In this document: positions 10,440 through 22,709 of the stretch, piece after piece
How positions within the stretch are numbered: the stretch's first letter is position 1
Layout of the letters: each line of letters opens with the position of its first letter
Assembly (NCBI GenBank): GCA_947579605.1
Contig: OX388305.1
Coordinates: 35,353,542 to 35,417,541 of the forward strand
Reading direction: 5' to 3'
Source: Athripsodes cinereus
Lineage: Eukaryota; Arthropoda; Insecta; Trichoptera; Leptoceridae
DNA: 64,000 nucleotides
Program-made: the position numbers and the translations under genes
The notes under the pieces: generated by a model
Database searches by the model: none
Told to the model about the DNA's origin: nothing
The model's input: only the letters and a program-made list of their open reading frames with translations

Positions 10440-10906
10440 TATTTATATTATTTATTTATTTTGTTTATTTTGTTTATTTTATTTATTTTATTTATTTTAT
10501 TTATTTTATTTATTTTATTTATTTTATTTATTTTATTTATTTTAATATTTTATTTATTTTATTTATTATATTTATTTTATTTATTTTATTTAATTTATTT
10601 ATTTTATTTATTTTATTTATGTTATTTATTTTATTTATTTTATTTATTTTATTTATTTTATTTATTTTATTTATTTTATTTATTTTATTTATTTTATTTA
10701 TTTTATTTATTTTATTTATTTTATTTATTTTATTTATTTTATTTATTTTATTTATTTTATTTATTTTATTTATTTTATTTATTTTATTTATTTTATTTAT
10801 TTTATTTATTTTATTTATTTTATTTATTTTATTTATTTTATTTATTTTATTTATTTTATTTATTTTATTTATTTTATTTATTTTATTTATTTATTTATTT
10901 ATTTAT
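10440..10906. repeat. 9-bp satellite (TTTATTTTA)n, about 460 bp
   Basis: Roughly fifty near-perfect units of TTTATTTTA with rare variants near 10541-10620, ending in (TTTA)n. It reads as an artificial Leu-Phe-Tyr repeat frame, which is not a gene. The array abuts a LINE-type tail (TATCAATTGTACACGGCGTG at about 10904), so it probably grew from the microsatellite tail of a LINE. Confidence 0.95.
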
Positions 10907-11175
10907 CAATTGTACACGGCGTGAGCCCTTTACACGTTAAACATAACTATTAAAACGTAAAAAACAATTTGACAGACAGAAATAATAAAATATAAATTAA
11001 TATAAATTTATAAAAAAAAACATTAATATGTAACAAAATTAGAAGTAACTTGAACGAAACAACAATAGTAATATAATAAAACAATCAGATATATTAAATT
11101 ATAAGAGATTGAATAAAATTGACATTTAATATTTGATATGGATTGAAACAACAGAATATTGTTATTATTAATGTT

Positions 11176-11434
11176 ACTACTACTACTACTACTATACCAT
11201 CACGGCATATCCCACAAGTGGGGTAGCCAGCAGATCAGCTGCATGTAAGAAACATGCAAACTGTCCTCTTCGTGCCAGTATAAAATCAAGACATTCAGGA
11301 TGGGTGGCAAACCTCAACGCTGAATTTAAGATGTAAAATGTCTTATTTTTTCGAACACCTGCCTTTTACAGGACACTCGAAAACTTACGCAGAAGAGTGG
11401 GAGACCAATTCTTTACCGGGTGCTCCACGGGATG
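11176..11434 (-). mobile_element. SINE-B, full length, 17-bp target duplication
   Basis: Minus-strand copy running from CCCGTGGAGCACCCGGTAAA to a (TAG)n tail. It is flanked by an exact duplication ending GTTATTATTAATGTT (11159-11175 and 11435-11451), showing target-primed insertion. No frame is conserved among copies. The body includes GGTGTTCGAAA, a weak B-box-like stretch. At least five copies in the window share the same 5' boundary, hence a short retroposon and not merely a random LINE truncation. Confidence 0.85.
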
Positions 11435-11984
11435 TTGTTATTATTAATGTTGGAACACAAAAATTTCGAAAAAAGCACCGCGCTGTCAATCCAGTAAATA
11501 AAATGTCTGTGATGTACCTACATGAAGATGTGCAGTCGGGAGTACCCCACGCTCTCATCATCGTTTTGCCGAATTATTCAGCACATGATCTTACATAATA
11601 TTCGGTCAAATATACTATTCGTTGCATCTCTAGACTATTTTTATATTGTTTGGTACTTTCAAAATCAATTCAATATTATTTTATCGAGCTTAAAATAGCA
11701 AATTATACACTACATTTACATACATTATAATAGGAATATAAAATATATTTTATTTATTTGAACGATGATGGTAGTGGGCATTTTGAGATATACACGATTT
11801 ATATTCGCCAATATTGAAACGTTCACGTTCGTTTTCTCATCATTTATCACTTTTATATCGGTTTCGAATTACCGGTTGAATAATCTCGTACTGATATCAT
11901 GTGATATTTTTATATTCCAACACTGTTTGTTTTATTTTTCAAAGCAGGAGGGCGATTCGCTAGTTCATCACATCCAGTGAATGG

Positions 11985-12975
11985 AGAACAAGCATGTGTG
12001 AGGAATATTATGAATAATTGTTATCAATTTAAATTAATAAATATACGCTGATCACGAATATCATAATAAAAACGATAAAATAAAATAAAACTTTTCATTC
12101 ATTATTTTCACTATAAGGATCCATATATTCTGTTATTGAATGAGTCTGGTGTGACGTCGCTAGGCGCTATGTTGTATTGGCACACATTTCACTCTTAGGC
12201 CCAAAATTACAATCAGTAGCTTATCGTGGAGCTTTGGTGAAGAGGCTTAAAAGTTAAGTCGAGCTTACTGCTCACACGAGAATTTCAATCAATATTCGAC
12301 TGCGACTTGACTAAGCCGCAAATATGGTTAAGTTGGTAGCCCTACTGGTTGTTTTATTGTGATTTTGTCTATGCATTAACCTCACATCATGTTAACGGGG
12401 ACGCGCGCCATTTTTCGTGTTGTTGTTTTGATTTCGTGAACGCTCTTGGATTTTTTCGTTACCGACGAAACAGGGTCAGTAACGAAAAAATCCAAATAGA
12501 AGCACAAATGAAACAATCTTAGCAACAACAAACAAAAAGCGTAATTTCAGTTTGTTCTTATTGTAACTAGTGGCGCCTCCTGGTGATGAAAAAATTAACT
12601 GAGTTTAAGTGAGCTTAACGTTGTTGAGGACACCTCCGGGTATTCCTTAACTTAAGGAGTAGATTAAGCCGCAAATTCGTGCTAAGGAGACATTGTAATT
12701 CGCGTAATTTTGGTAAGCGAAGCTTTATGTGTTCTTTAAGGTTAAGGAGGATCTTAAGCCTGCATTGTAATTTGGGCCTTAGTACACTGTTTGTAGCGGC
12801 TGATAACGTCAAACACTGATCCACCACGAGTGGACCTTTTTGCGGCAAAGTGCGAAAATTGCTTTTTCAAATGGTAATAAAAACCTTAAAAATGCTTATT
12901 TTAAAATATAAAAAGCACCATAATTTTTCTAATTTTCTGTACTATTTTTTGTACTGAATTTTTTTTTCTTAAAGT
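11985..12975 (+). repeat. Repeat F (GCTGATCACGAATATC family), copy 1
   Basis: Starts near GCATGTGTGAGGAATAT and runs through GCTGATCACGAATATC, CTATGTTGTATTGGCAC, ACCACGAGTGGACCTTTTTG and AAAAAGCACCATAATTTTTC. Copies: 47945-48445 (+), 29790-30518 (-) and a partial one at 52447-52512 (+). No coding frame. Class unknown; no clear TIR or poly(A). Split here by the MITE at 12198-12778. Confidence 0.7.
12198..12778. mobile_element. PIF/Harbinger-like MITE with TTA duplication
   Basis: TIRs GGCCCAAAATTACAATC (left) and GGCCCAAATTACAATG (right, inverted) are bounded by TTA at 12195-12197 and 12779-12781. The copy of repeat F at 29980 (minus strand) lacks the insert at exactly this place, so the borders are firm. 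A 3-bp TTA target fits PIF/Harbinger. The interior has a perfect hairpin, GGATTTTTTCGTTAC paired with GTAACGAAAAAATCC, at about 12449-12496. Non-coding. Confidence 0.8.
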
Positions 12976-13011
12976 TCCCCATTCACGTTTTTATTTTCTT
13001 TTTTTTTTGAA

Positions 13012-13246
13012 AGAATTGGTCTCTCACTCTTGTCCGTAAGTTTTCGAGTGTCCTGTATAAGGCAGGTGTTCGAAAAATAAAGACATTTTACATCTCAAAT
13101 TTAGCGATGAGATTCGTGACCCATCGTGAATGTCTTAATTTTTTATTGGCACAGAGAAGCCGGTTTGCATGTTTATTACGTGCAGCTGGTCTGCTGGCTA
13201 CCCCACTTGTGGAATATGTCTATGATGGTATAGAAGTAGTAGCAGT
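13012..13246 (+). mobile_element. SINE-B copy
   Basis: From GAATTGGTCTCTCACTCTTG to TGATGGTATAGAAGTAGTAG, lacking the first 20 bp of the family. Diverged from the other copies by scattered substitutions, so relatively old. Confidence 0.8.
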
Positions 13247-16200
13247 TTATTCACTAGCCACCCCGTAGAACTAGGAATATTTTTTTTGCATATAAAACAT
13301 TTACCCAATATCTTTTATTTAGAGATGAGATATGGAACCTATTCTGAATATATTATTTTTTTTATTGGCAATATTTTTTGTTTTTATACATACAGTTCAT
13401 ATTTATTTATCTATTATTTAAACACTTCACAAGTAAACATTCCACAAATACATTTTTTTATTATTTTAACAAAATAAATATTATAATATAAAAGCACCAT
13501 TTATAGATTAGCCACACTAGTCTCATGGTTATGTTGTGGCATCAAAACAACATACAATAAACAAATACAATTATTCATCAAAAACTATGAAAAAATATAC
13601 TTATACAAATCATGAACCACTAATAAATAAATATTTCCACTATATCACACCCCGAACCGCTCAAACACTCCGACAACAAACCGTCTCGACAAGGTGAAAA
13701 CATGGACAAAAAAGAAAGGAAGAAAAACAGTTATGTGGTATATTTGAGAAGGTCCTCCGAGCCATCCACTCCCAGATCCAAAAGATATGGAAAATGCACG
13801 TGATGGTATGAACGAATGGAAATACTAACCATAATACAATATCATTCACATGGTATTAACAGTGATATGTTACAACTAGATTCGCAATGTCATACAAATA
13901 TTCTCTAAAAATGTGTACCCACCCGTCGAGGTACGATACCTGAGTAATATATATTCATCTCTTTTCTTATGTATATTTTCATCTCTATCTACCGGCCTTT
14001 TTCTTCTGTAATAATACCCATGCTCATATTGTCTATCTCTTGTTATCTACAAACAATTTATATGTGTGTCGCTATTTTTCAAACTGATAATGGGTATTGT
14101 CGAACTTCAGCAAGTACTGCAAGTAGTATTGTTTAAAAAGGTGTATTACTTTTGTACCCACTATCGACATGTTCCATATCAATAACATTATTCTTTTTAC
14201 AAATTACATGTTCCCTAGATTTGTTGACAAATTTCACACTTGATGAAGTGCTCGCTATCTCAAAACGTTCATCAAAAAGTCAAACCATTTCTATGTTATC
14301 ATTTAAGCACAATGCGACATTTTTACTTGATGACATTTAATCCAATGACACTGAGACGACAAGCTGCCACGGAAGTTCTAAACAAACTAAATAAAAATTG
14401 CGGCATCAAGGACCGCAAAGAGATTTTATTGATGGTACATGTTTGAGATTCATATTGCAAATCTAGGTATAACATATCACTGGGTATTAAAAGGTTTTCT
14501 GTGCCAGTCGTTCTAAAGATGCGCCGTCAATTTGAGGGTGAATATTCTCGTAGAATAGCTCAAAAATAATTGTACATTTATGATGCAGACAAAAGAGGTA
14601 TGTTAACATAATAATCAGAATGGTAGTCAAATTAAAAAGATAATTTAACGTCAATCTTGTTGACGTACCTGTTACTCGTTCTTGCATAACCGTTTATCTT
14701 TGATGCAATATGTACACAGTTGACAGTAGATACTACATAACTTGTAGCGATATTGCGTCATACTACTTAATCTAACCATCCAAACAAACTGCTTATGTAC
14801 ATCATCTTTGTATAATATATCCTTGAACATCATCATTATACATATTCACAGTAGACAAGTACGACTTTTTACATAGGCACAACATTAATATTTTGCCTGT
14901 CTCTGAGAGCCTTTTTTAATCTGTTTGTAATCTCTTAAAACTTCTTGCAGAAATTATGTTTTTCTCACGTTATATCTATCTACAAAAGACCAACTTTTAT
15001 TAATATCTTTAGAAGAAAGTGATAATAATATTATTTTAATTTCCAGAAAGCAGAGAGAAGAAAGCACTTCTTTAGCTTAATGATTTTAAAATCAATACCG
15101 AAAATAAATAATATTTACACAAGTACGATTAACTTTCCAACTAAATAAATAAATTTACACCTTAGCAAGGATAACTTGTATTAAGTAAGTGTTTATAAAG
15201 TTAGTTCAACATTTTATTATGAAATACGCAAATATGCAACGTTAACATAAAATATTTTCAACCTTTTATTCAATAAAATGTAAGATAGTGTCAACGTTAA
15301 AAACCCTTTTAAAAATAATATAATCTCGGAGCGAAGGTTCTTAACATCCTACTTTATGTGATATTTATACAACAAAAATATCTTTTCAGTTTTGAGATGG
15401 GTACTCATACAATATGAAGTGTGTACTTTCTATACATATATTTAAGAACCAACCTACCTTATGAATTTCCAAACAATGGAAATATAAAGGCGTTCCATCA
15501 TAAAGATATAACATATGTATAGAAATGGCTGCTTCAGCTTAAGTATGATTGTCAAACATCATGCACTAGATATAAACTTTACACAAAAGCCTATGAACAA
15601 ACCGTTTATACTACATATTGTAATCATAAAGAAAAATCTTACATATCAATAAAACATTATGTACTCTCTTAAGTATTACACACATGTTTAAGTGTTTTTT
15701 ATACAATATTGAACATGCATCATAATTCTTCTGTTATTAGAGAGTCTTTTATGCAGTTCAGGAAAAATGTCAGACAAACTAGAAGATAAAGTGAATAACA
15801 TGAAGCTCACATTACAAACGACATGTTATCCAATAATACACTATCTAGTCGGTACTCAGCACTGCCGTAATTCATTTTCGTATCTCGTTATTCTAAAACA
15901 TTAATGTCATGACGGATTATATTTTTAAGTATCTACTGTACCTATGCATGTAATAGATGTTATTTTTTCTTATAAAGCTTTTGTAAACTTTAGGAATACG
16001 TGAAGCAATGAAAAACAAGAATAAGTGTAGGAAAATCAAACAATGGTTTTGTTCGAGGAACACGTTGATATTAAAGAAATGATGCTGTATTATCAAAGGT
16101 ATGTTTCAGAAGTTTCACTATATATGTATTGTTTCAGAAGTTTCACTACATTAAACACTTTTACAAAACAAGGTTTTGTTTTTTACTTGTTTAATCTTAC

Positions 16201-16325
16201 TCTTCATAAATAATTTCATAAGTAATCTTACCTATTGTGTTAACTATATCTGAGTTTTAAGCAAATTCCAATTTTATCTTATCTCATTATCTTACAGTTC
16301 TATTTTATCTTACTTCTAAAAATTA
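13247..16325. other. Unassigned AT-rich DNA
   Basis: No supported gene, RNA or repeat boundary in about 3 kb. A short sequence at 14452-14480 (GCAAATCTAGGTATAACATA then TCACTGG) matches the DNA flanking the mariner at 52760 and 54081, so part of this region belongs to an unnamed low-copy repeat. Confidence 0.6.
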
Positions 16326-16675
16326 TCATAATAAAGAGAAAAGTTCCATAAACAACTGGATTACACACGTGTGGCAAATTTTGTAAATGAAAGATTTATT
16401 TCGGGACATTTTGTTAATTAAAGATGTATGCTTTAACATATTGGTAATTTTCATAATAAAAGTAATTTTCATAATAATTTTGTAAATGAAGGATTTATTT
16501 CGGGACATTTTGTTAATTAAAGATGTATGCTTTAACATATTGGTAACAATCATAATAAAGAGAAAAGTTCCATAAACAACTGGATTACATACGTGTGGCG
16601 AATTTTGTAAATGAAGGATTTATTTCGGGACATTTTGTTAATTAAAGATGTATGCTTTAACATATTGGTAATTTC
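16326..16675. repeat. Tandem repeat, three partial units of about 100-120 bp
   Basis: TTTATTTCGGGACATTTTGT ... GCTTTAACATATTGGTAA occurs three times. The longer unit, starting ATAATAAAGAGAAAAGTTCC, occurs at 16328 and 16552 (224-bp spacing) with a shortened middle unit. Near-identical units imply recent duplication. Three long units without short conserved repeats are not a CRISPR array. Confidence 0.85.
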
Positions 16676-16740
16676 CGTTGATATTCATATAATCTGATCC
16701 TTTTTTACAATAAGTGCGTCCAGATAGTAGGATGCGAACG

Positions 16741-17060
16741 TCAATCAATTTTCAATCATTCGGTTTCAGTTCGGAGCATGCTTTGAAGAAATATTCGAAT
16801 GAATGCTTTCGTTTCCCGTCCTAATACGGAGCTAAGCCACGTGGTTGTCGGACGCCCGCGCTTTCTCACACCCTTTCTTTCAGAAAAGTTTATCCTCTTT
16901 GTCATTCTTACCTCATTCATTCGTTCAACATGTCCAAACCACTGTAGTTTATTCACGCGCATTCTGTCCACAACACTCTTCTTGCATCCGCTCATTCTTC
17001 ACTCTTTTACGCAGCGTTTTACCAACCATTCTTCTCAACGATCGTTTTTACATACATCAT
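16741..17060 (-). pseudogene. LINE RT C-terminal fragment
   Basis: Minus-strand translation gives VVDRMRVNKLQWFGHVERMNE ... RMTKRI ... RGRPTTTW, the thumb/C-terminal block (LxWFGHVxRM ... RGRP) shared by several insect LINE families. Upstream, RKTLRKRVKNE-like residues precede it. No RT core is present, and the right boundary is approximate. Confidence 0.65.
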
Positions 17061-17399
17061 TATAAACATCTTGGGTTTTAGACTTCGTGTTTTAACGAAA
17101 AATGGGATATTTAGTTTTTTGCTATTCTTATTAAAATGAGGTCATTTCTTCTCATGAATTCGCAGATCACTTCTTTAATTTAATATTTTAATTCCTAATT
17201 CCATTGGGATTATAAATTAAGTAAATGTATTATTATGTCATAAATGTTTTTCTATATCAATATTGTTCATTATAGTATCATCCCTTGGCGAGTTGTATTT
17301 TTTTTTGTATGCCTACATTTTTGTCTGGATATTTAAATGTAGGTATATTAAATAAGATGCTTATGTACGCTGACAGCTATTTCAGCTGACGTATATATA

Positions 17400-17927
17400 C
17401 AATGGTACCTCGACACACAAGTTTAATTCGTTCCGCAACCTTGCTCGTATTTCAAATTACTCGTATCTCAAAGTAATTTTCCCCATTGAAATTAATTGAA
17501 CTGCCATTAATCCGTCCCAGCCCCCAAAATGTCACCTCAGTTATTTTTGTTATGTGTTTTTGAGTAAGAAAAATGTATTTATAAATGACAAATATTATAC
17601 AAAAATATAATAAAAGAGAATGTAAAGAAATAAACTAGATTTATTTCTTTGCATTCATTAAGTGTTACTCTCGCTTAATTTTCGTCGCTGCTTTTCTCAT
17701 CACTGATCTTTGCCTTTTTTGCCACGCTTTTCTCACTATCTGCAGGCCGTTTATAAAAAAACATCTTCAAGGAGGTTTGTTTCTTCCTATCTTCCAGAAT
17801 GTACCGGAAATGAGTTAGGCAAGTGGCATTAAATAGCTCTTATTTCAAAGCAAAAAATCGCTCGCTCGACGGCTCGTATCTCAAAAAAACTCGTATATTG
17901 GGGCACCCGTATCTCAAGGAACCACTG
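17400..17927. mobile_element. Tigger/pogo-like MITE
   Basis: Ends CAATGGTACCTCGACACACA (left) and CAGTGGTTCCTTGAGATACG (inverted right), each next to TA (17398-17399, 17928-17929). The CAGTGGTACCTCGA end with TA target is typical of Tigger-type Tc1/mariner elements. Motifs such as CTCGTATCTCAAA repeat just inside both ends. Non-coding, 528 bp. A second copy lies at 39292-40247. Confidence 0.82.
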
Positions 17928-20628
17928 TATATGAAATCTCTAGAGTGGAAAAGTTCTGTTTTTTTATGTATGATGGGCCTTGAAACATTTATAAAACTAA
18001 ATTTATGTTTCAATTTACCAAAACATACAATATTTATTTATTTATTTCAAAGCGCATTACAGATGTTCAATAAACATAATCAATAAAAATCAGCAAAATT
18101 CACACAAATAATCAAACATCCAGACCTTGCACACAATATCTATAGGATACATGCATTCAATCTCGAACAGACATCACGCAAACACGCACAGATAGATCCA
18201 ACATTCACACAATTACAATATGTTAAAAAAAAAATCATTAAATATATACATATATATAAAACATACATAAAATAACAATAATATTATATATCAAAGAGAT
18301 GATACTTCTAAAATTGTTTATACATCTATGCGTAATGTATCAATATAATATTATAATAGATATATCGTTTTGCGCAGTACTGGAGAGCAGTTTGATAGGT
18401 TTTTCTGGGATTTGCCACGATAAGTAAATAATAACTGATATATTTTTTTTTCGTAAGAATTGTTATTTTCACACCAATGAAAGTGTTTGTATGACATATT
18501 GTGTTTAAATAAGTGTGGTTAAATCGCAAATTATGTATCACTTGCAGGGTAGAGAAGAGAGTAGGTACTAGGTTTTTCGACGCTTACAAATCTGCTAAAA
18601 CTGGGTCAATCCAAAAAAGACCGAAGTCTTGTGTATGGACAGAGAGTAGACAATATGTCATAACAAGTTTTTTTTTTTAACATTGAATAAGTATTAATTT
18701 TTCGCGCAGATATTTATTTATATTTACTTGACTTCCATATGTGTAAAAAAAACAAGTTTTTGCAATAGATAGAGGTTATTTGTAAATTTCTCCACAAAGG
18801 AACCTTCACATTTTTTGTTACAAGATGATTATAACAATTTTACGCACGATTCCTCTTTTGTCTTTTTATTTAACCCCGAGCAATAGCAAGTCATGAAAGC
18901 CGAAAATTAATAAAATACTCTTTTTGATTAAAGTCTTGATTGAAAATGATATATCTGAGCTTTGTTTCTGAGTAATTCCCTAAAGAGATTATCTTAACAA
19001 TAATAAATTTATATGTGAACTTTAAGTGAATGTGAAAGACTAAAATACTATCGTAATGTCTAAATATCTGAAATAAAAAATAGGTACTATGGATGAAAAA
19101 AACATTGATGTTCTGTTACATGGCAACACAAAAAAAATGATGTTGATAATAATACTGTATGATGATCAGTCAAGTTTGTGAAGTTTTTTTTATTATTTTA
19201 ACCAGATAAGTCCCCATTATGATCAGTCATGGTCACACAAAAACTTAACAGTCTAATGCCGGGAAAAATTCACCTATCCAGATATACAGGATATCTAAGG
19301 ATTAGGCTCAGAACGCGGGTTCAAAATACCAGCATTGTGCCTGAAATATCTGCGTTCAGAAACTTTCTAACAATATTACAAGTGTTTATTGTAATAGATT
19401 TTTGAATTTTTATGTATAAATTAACCGGTAAATCTAATTATTGTAAATTATTTCGGAGTTTATTATAATCATTACATAATAATATGTAGGTACCTACCTA
19501 TAATCACACTAATCTTCAATATGGTAACATCGCAGTCACAAAATGTTTGTACAGTGTCTAAACAGTTACGATAAATCTTAAACTTTATAATGAGCAACTA
19601 TATTATTATGTATAACATTATTGTTACAGTAAAAAGTAAAATGCGAATTATTACTTTTGGGTTAACGCGTTATTCAGTAATTACAATTTTAATATATCTA
19701 CATATATTGAATAGATATTTTGAGATATGACCGAAAATTAAATGCTATCTCAAGCATGGACATGTTCAATATATTTCTTTAAGATGAATCTGTATTTAGA
19801 ATAAATCGAAACACACCCAGACACTCTTAATAGTGAACTATATACTAATTTTGCAAAGGTGCCTAAATTATTTGGGAGTGGGTGGAAAAAAAATTGGGTC
19901 TCCCGAATTCAAGTCTGCGCCACTCCTGAATTGGAGGTATTAAATGTCTTAAACGTTTCATGAAATAATCTCTTTCATCAACCAAGATCTCACAAATCAA
20001 GACATTTAACACCTTTTAATTTATCCCCGCAGCAAAATAAAACCGTCGCAAAAAGAGAACACACTTAAAAAAAAACATAAATTAGGGTAACGAAATAAAT
20101 AAAACAATTGGTTTGTTTTACTATATTGATTTATTCGACGAGAGAGACGTCTTTCGTCTTATTAGGACATTGACATGATATCGCGTCCCTGCGATGAACT
20201 CGCCCATTGTGCAAATTATTTGTATATACCATGTTGTACCTAATCTAATTATTTTTGTTTGAATATTTTGTACATAATTCACTCGATTGCGGGTGCATTG
20301 CCGTAAAATGAAATAAGAAGAAGAAGAATATTTTGTATTTTGTATTTTTAATTTTTTTGTATTTGTTATATAAACATCGAAATGAATAATATTATGAAAG
20401 GTTGAGTTATGTAACTATTAAAATTACATAACTAATTTACTATCACGCCATAACAGGAGTTCTTATAAATTGTTTTATGTATTCATACTGAAACAATGTT
20501 ATCAAATAATTAATCAAAATTTATACATAATGTAAATTTATTAAGAATTATTACGACAAATAACTGAAGCAGTTATTTTTTCTTGTAGCATGAGCAGGAA
20601 GTATTTTCGGGACATTCAATTTCCGGGA
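17928..20628. other. No gene; LINE tail and dispersed fragments
   Basis: A LINE-type 3' tail in minus orientation starts at 18035 ((TATT)n then TCAAAGCGCATTACAG). A fragment at about 19195-19345 matches, inverted, 40690-40840 (shared TATTTTGAACCCGCG and ATTAGACTG). At 20137-20185 sits a GAGAGACGTCTTTCGTCTTA fragment of the hairpin family complete at 32320-32441. The rest is unassigned. Confidence 0.5.
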
Positions 20629-20639
20629 TTGATAGATAT

Positions 20640-20741
20640 CTACTACTACTACTACTATACCATCACGGCATATCCCACAAGTGGGGTAGCCAGCAGACTA
20701 GCTGCATATAAAAAATGCAAGCAATGCAAGCAAGCAAGCAA
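20640..20741 (-). mobile_element. SINE-B, 5'-truncated, 11-bp duplication
   Basis: Only the tail portion is present ((TAC)n, TATACCATCACGGCATATCC, then about 50 bp). It is flanked by TTGATAGATAT at 20629-20639 and 20742-20752. A short (GCAA)n run sits at the truncation point. Confidence 0.82.
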
Positions 20742-20968
20742 TTGATAGATATTAAAATTGTTATAATAAAAAAAAACAAAATTGATAAAGAGATTTTTGT
20801 CTTACCTATCTCTACCCACTCTTTACGCTTTCAAGCGAGTGATCAAGGCCCACTTTCTCACTTAAATTGTCATCTGTTTCCTAGTCCTTTTTCCTACCAA
20901 AATTCTCTCTTGTGCTCCAATAGTACGTATAGCAAGAATTATGTTGTGTTTATGATCGAATTAAAATA

Positions 20969-21425
20969 ATAGGTAAGTTATGTATGTAAACAAGTGTGTG
21001 TGTGTGTGTGTTTTTTTTCTTTTTATTATTCTCTTTTCTTTCTGTTTTTAATTGTGTTTAATAATGTTCCTCCCATGGAGCACCCGGTAAAGAATTGGTC
21101 TCCCACTCTTCTACGTAAGTTTTCGATTGTTCTGTAAAAGGCAGGTGTTCGAAAAAATTAAGACATTGTACATCTTAAATTCAGCTATGAGGTTTGCCAC
21201 CCATCCTGAATGTCTTGATTTTATATTGGCATGAAGAGGACAGCTTGCATGTTTCTTACATGCAGCTGGTCTGCTGGCTACCCCACTTGTGGGATATGCC
21301 GTGATGGTATAATAGTAGTAGTATAGTTAAATTTATTTCATTTAGGTAAGTAATAATGTAAATAAGTGTGTGAGTGTTTTTTTCTTTTTTCTTTCTTCTT
21401 TCTGTGTAATTGTGTTTAATAATGT
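20969..21425. repeat. About 95-bp direct repeat flanking a SINE-B
   Basis: TAGGTAAGT..TGTAAA.AAGTGTGTG ... TTCTTTCTGT ... AATTGTGTTTAATAATGT occurs at about 20971-21067 and again at 21341-21425, on either side of the SINE-B at 21072-21325. The copies are too long for a target duplication and are diverged, so an old duplication later bridged by the SINE is likely. Confidence 0.55.
21072..21325 (+). mobile_element. SINE-B copy, full length
   Basis: From CCCATGGAGCACCCGGTAAA to GATGGTATAATAGTAGTAGT. Carries the whole body including TTCCACCC-like TTTGCCACCCATCCTGAATG and the CTACCCCACTTGTGGGATA tail. Confidence 0.85.
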
Positions 21426-21512
21426 ACGAGTATATTTTGGTTTGAATGTGCGGATAGGTAGAAGTAAACGACTTCTGATATATCCGGGTGTTAGGCGGGT
21501 CTCTCTTCAATA

Positions 21513-22709
21513 AACAGAAACCCGCTTAGTACCCGAAAAAATAACAAATAATAATCAAAATCAACTTAATCTATGATATATTTTTTTATTATTCTTGAAG
21601 ATCAGCATCATAGGTTTAACAGTGTTTACAAATACTGTTAAAGCCAATCGAACAGCACCACTATACTTATCTTGGGGTGGGATTGTATAACAATTTGACG
21701 GGAGAATATTAGTTTAAAACAGCAGACAAACTCTCAAATTGGTGTGATGGAAGGTTTTAGTAATCTGACAACCGAAGCCAGAGTTTGGCTGAGGGATACA
21801 AGAGTCATTTTATAAATTTTAAATACCTATATTGCGATTGTATTTTATTTTACAATTTTATCTCTTTGAGATTTTTTTTATGATTTTTGTTTTTAGTGAT
21901 TTTTGTGATTTATAGCGCCTGACATGCCATACGATTATATATATATATATATATATAACTCTCAAATTTTAGGTACAATATGAAAAAGGTATTTAGGTGA
22001 AAATAACTGAGTGTCTTATCATTTTTTTAGTTTTTTTTTACTTTTTATTTTTTGGTTAGATATTTTATTGTTGTGTATGTTTTGTTGCTGAATTTATGAT
22101 ACAAGAATAACCCTATATCCTTCTTTCTTCAGCTCTGTTCAATTTTGAAGGAACAAATAAAAGTAAGATATATGTTTTTATTATTATTTTATATTGATTG
22201 TTTACTGTTTTAAGTGGGTATTTTTATAAAATAAATATATTTTAATTAAAAAAAAAAATGCAAAATTTAAAATACTAGAACGACATTAAGTGGCGATATT
22301 ATCACTATTAAGTGATTTTTTCCATCTAACCACGAAATGAAAAATATTATTAAAAAATCCGATTATAAAATGTGTATGCAATTATGAGGTACTCGTTTTT
22401 AGATTAATTTATATGGGTAGGAACATATTATTCCGTTTATTTGAACGACTAAAATGTGGACCTGGATTTATGACTAGGCAACAAGATCCCGTAAGTAAAT
22501 AATATTTTGTGAGATAAAGATATATAATCCCTTCAGCTTCAAAACATTACATAAATTTATTAATTATTCACAGGTATATGCCTATTTTTGTGCAAAAACT
22601 ACTACCACAGGTCGGATCATACACAATGACATATCTACTAAGTAATTGATGTAAAAGCAAAACTAGAGTCGTCTACACGTACAAGTAAAACGTAGGTAGT
22701 ATGATATGT
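21513..22709. other. No gene found
   Basis: AT-rich DNA with an (AT)n run at about 21937-21957 and poly(T)/(A) stretches. No frame, RNA or repeat could be supported. Confidence 0.6.

Larger units (their letters stand above)
10239..11632. mobile_element. Possible hAT relic with ATTCGG motifs
   Basis: CTATTCGGTATTCTGCCTTTCC near 10246 on the left and ATATTCGGTCAAATATACTATTCGTTGCATCTCTAG on the right resemble ends of BED-type hAT elements. The interior holds the 9-bp satellite and a SINE-B. Ends are degenerate and no 8-bp duplication was confirmed. Confidence 0.4.

Noticed and set aside
10461..10940. 159-codon open frame of Leu-Phe-Tyr repeats
   Set aside because: It is a translation of the 9-bp satellite; stop-free only because the unit has no in-frame stop.
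11338..11598. 86-codon open frame
   Set aside because: Starts inside SINE-B and crosses its target duplication; not conserved in other copies.
16326..16675. Regular repeats considered as a CRISPR array
   Set aside because: Units are 100 bp or longer with no unique spacers, in an animal genome.
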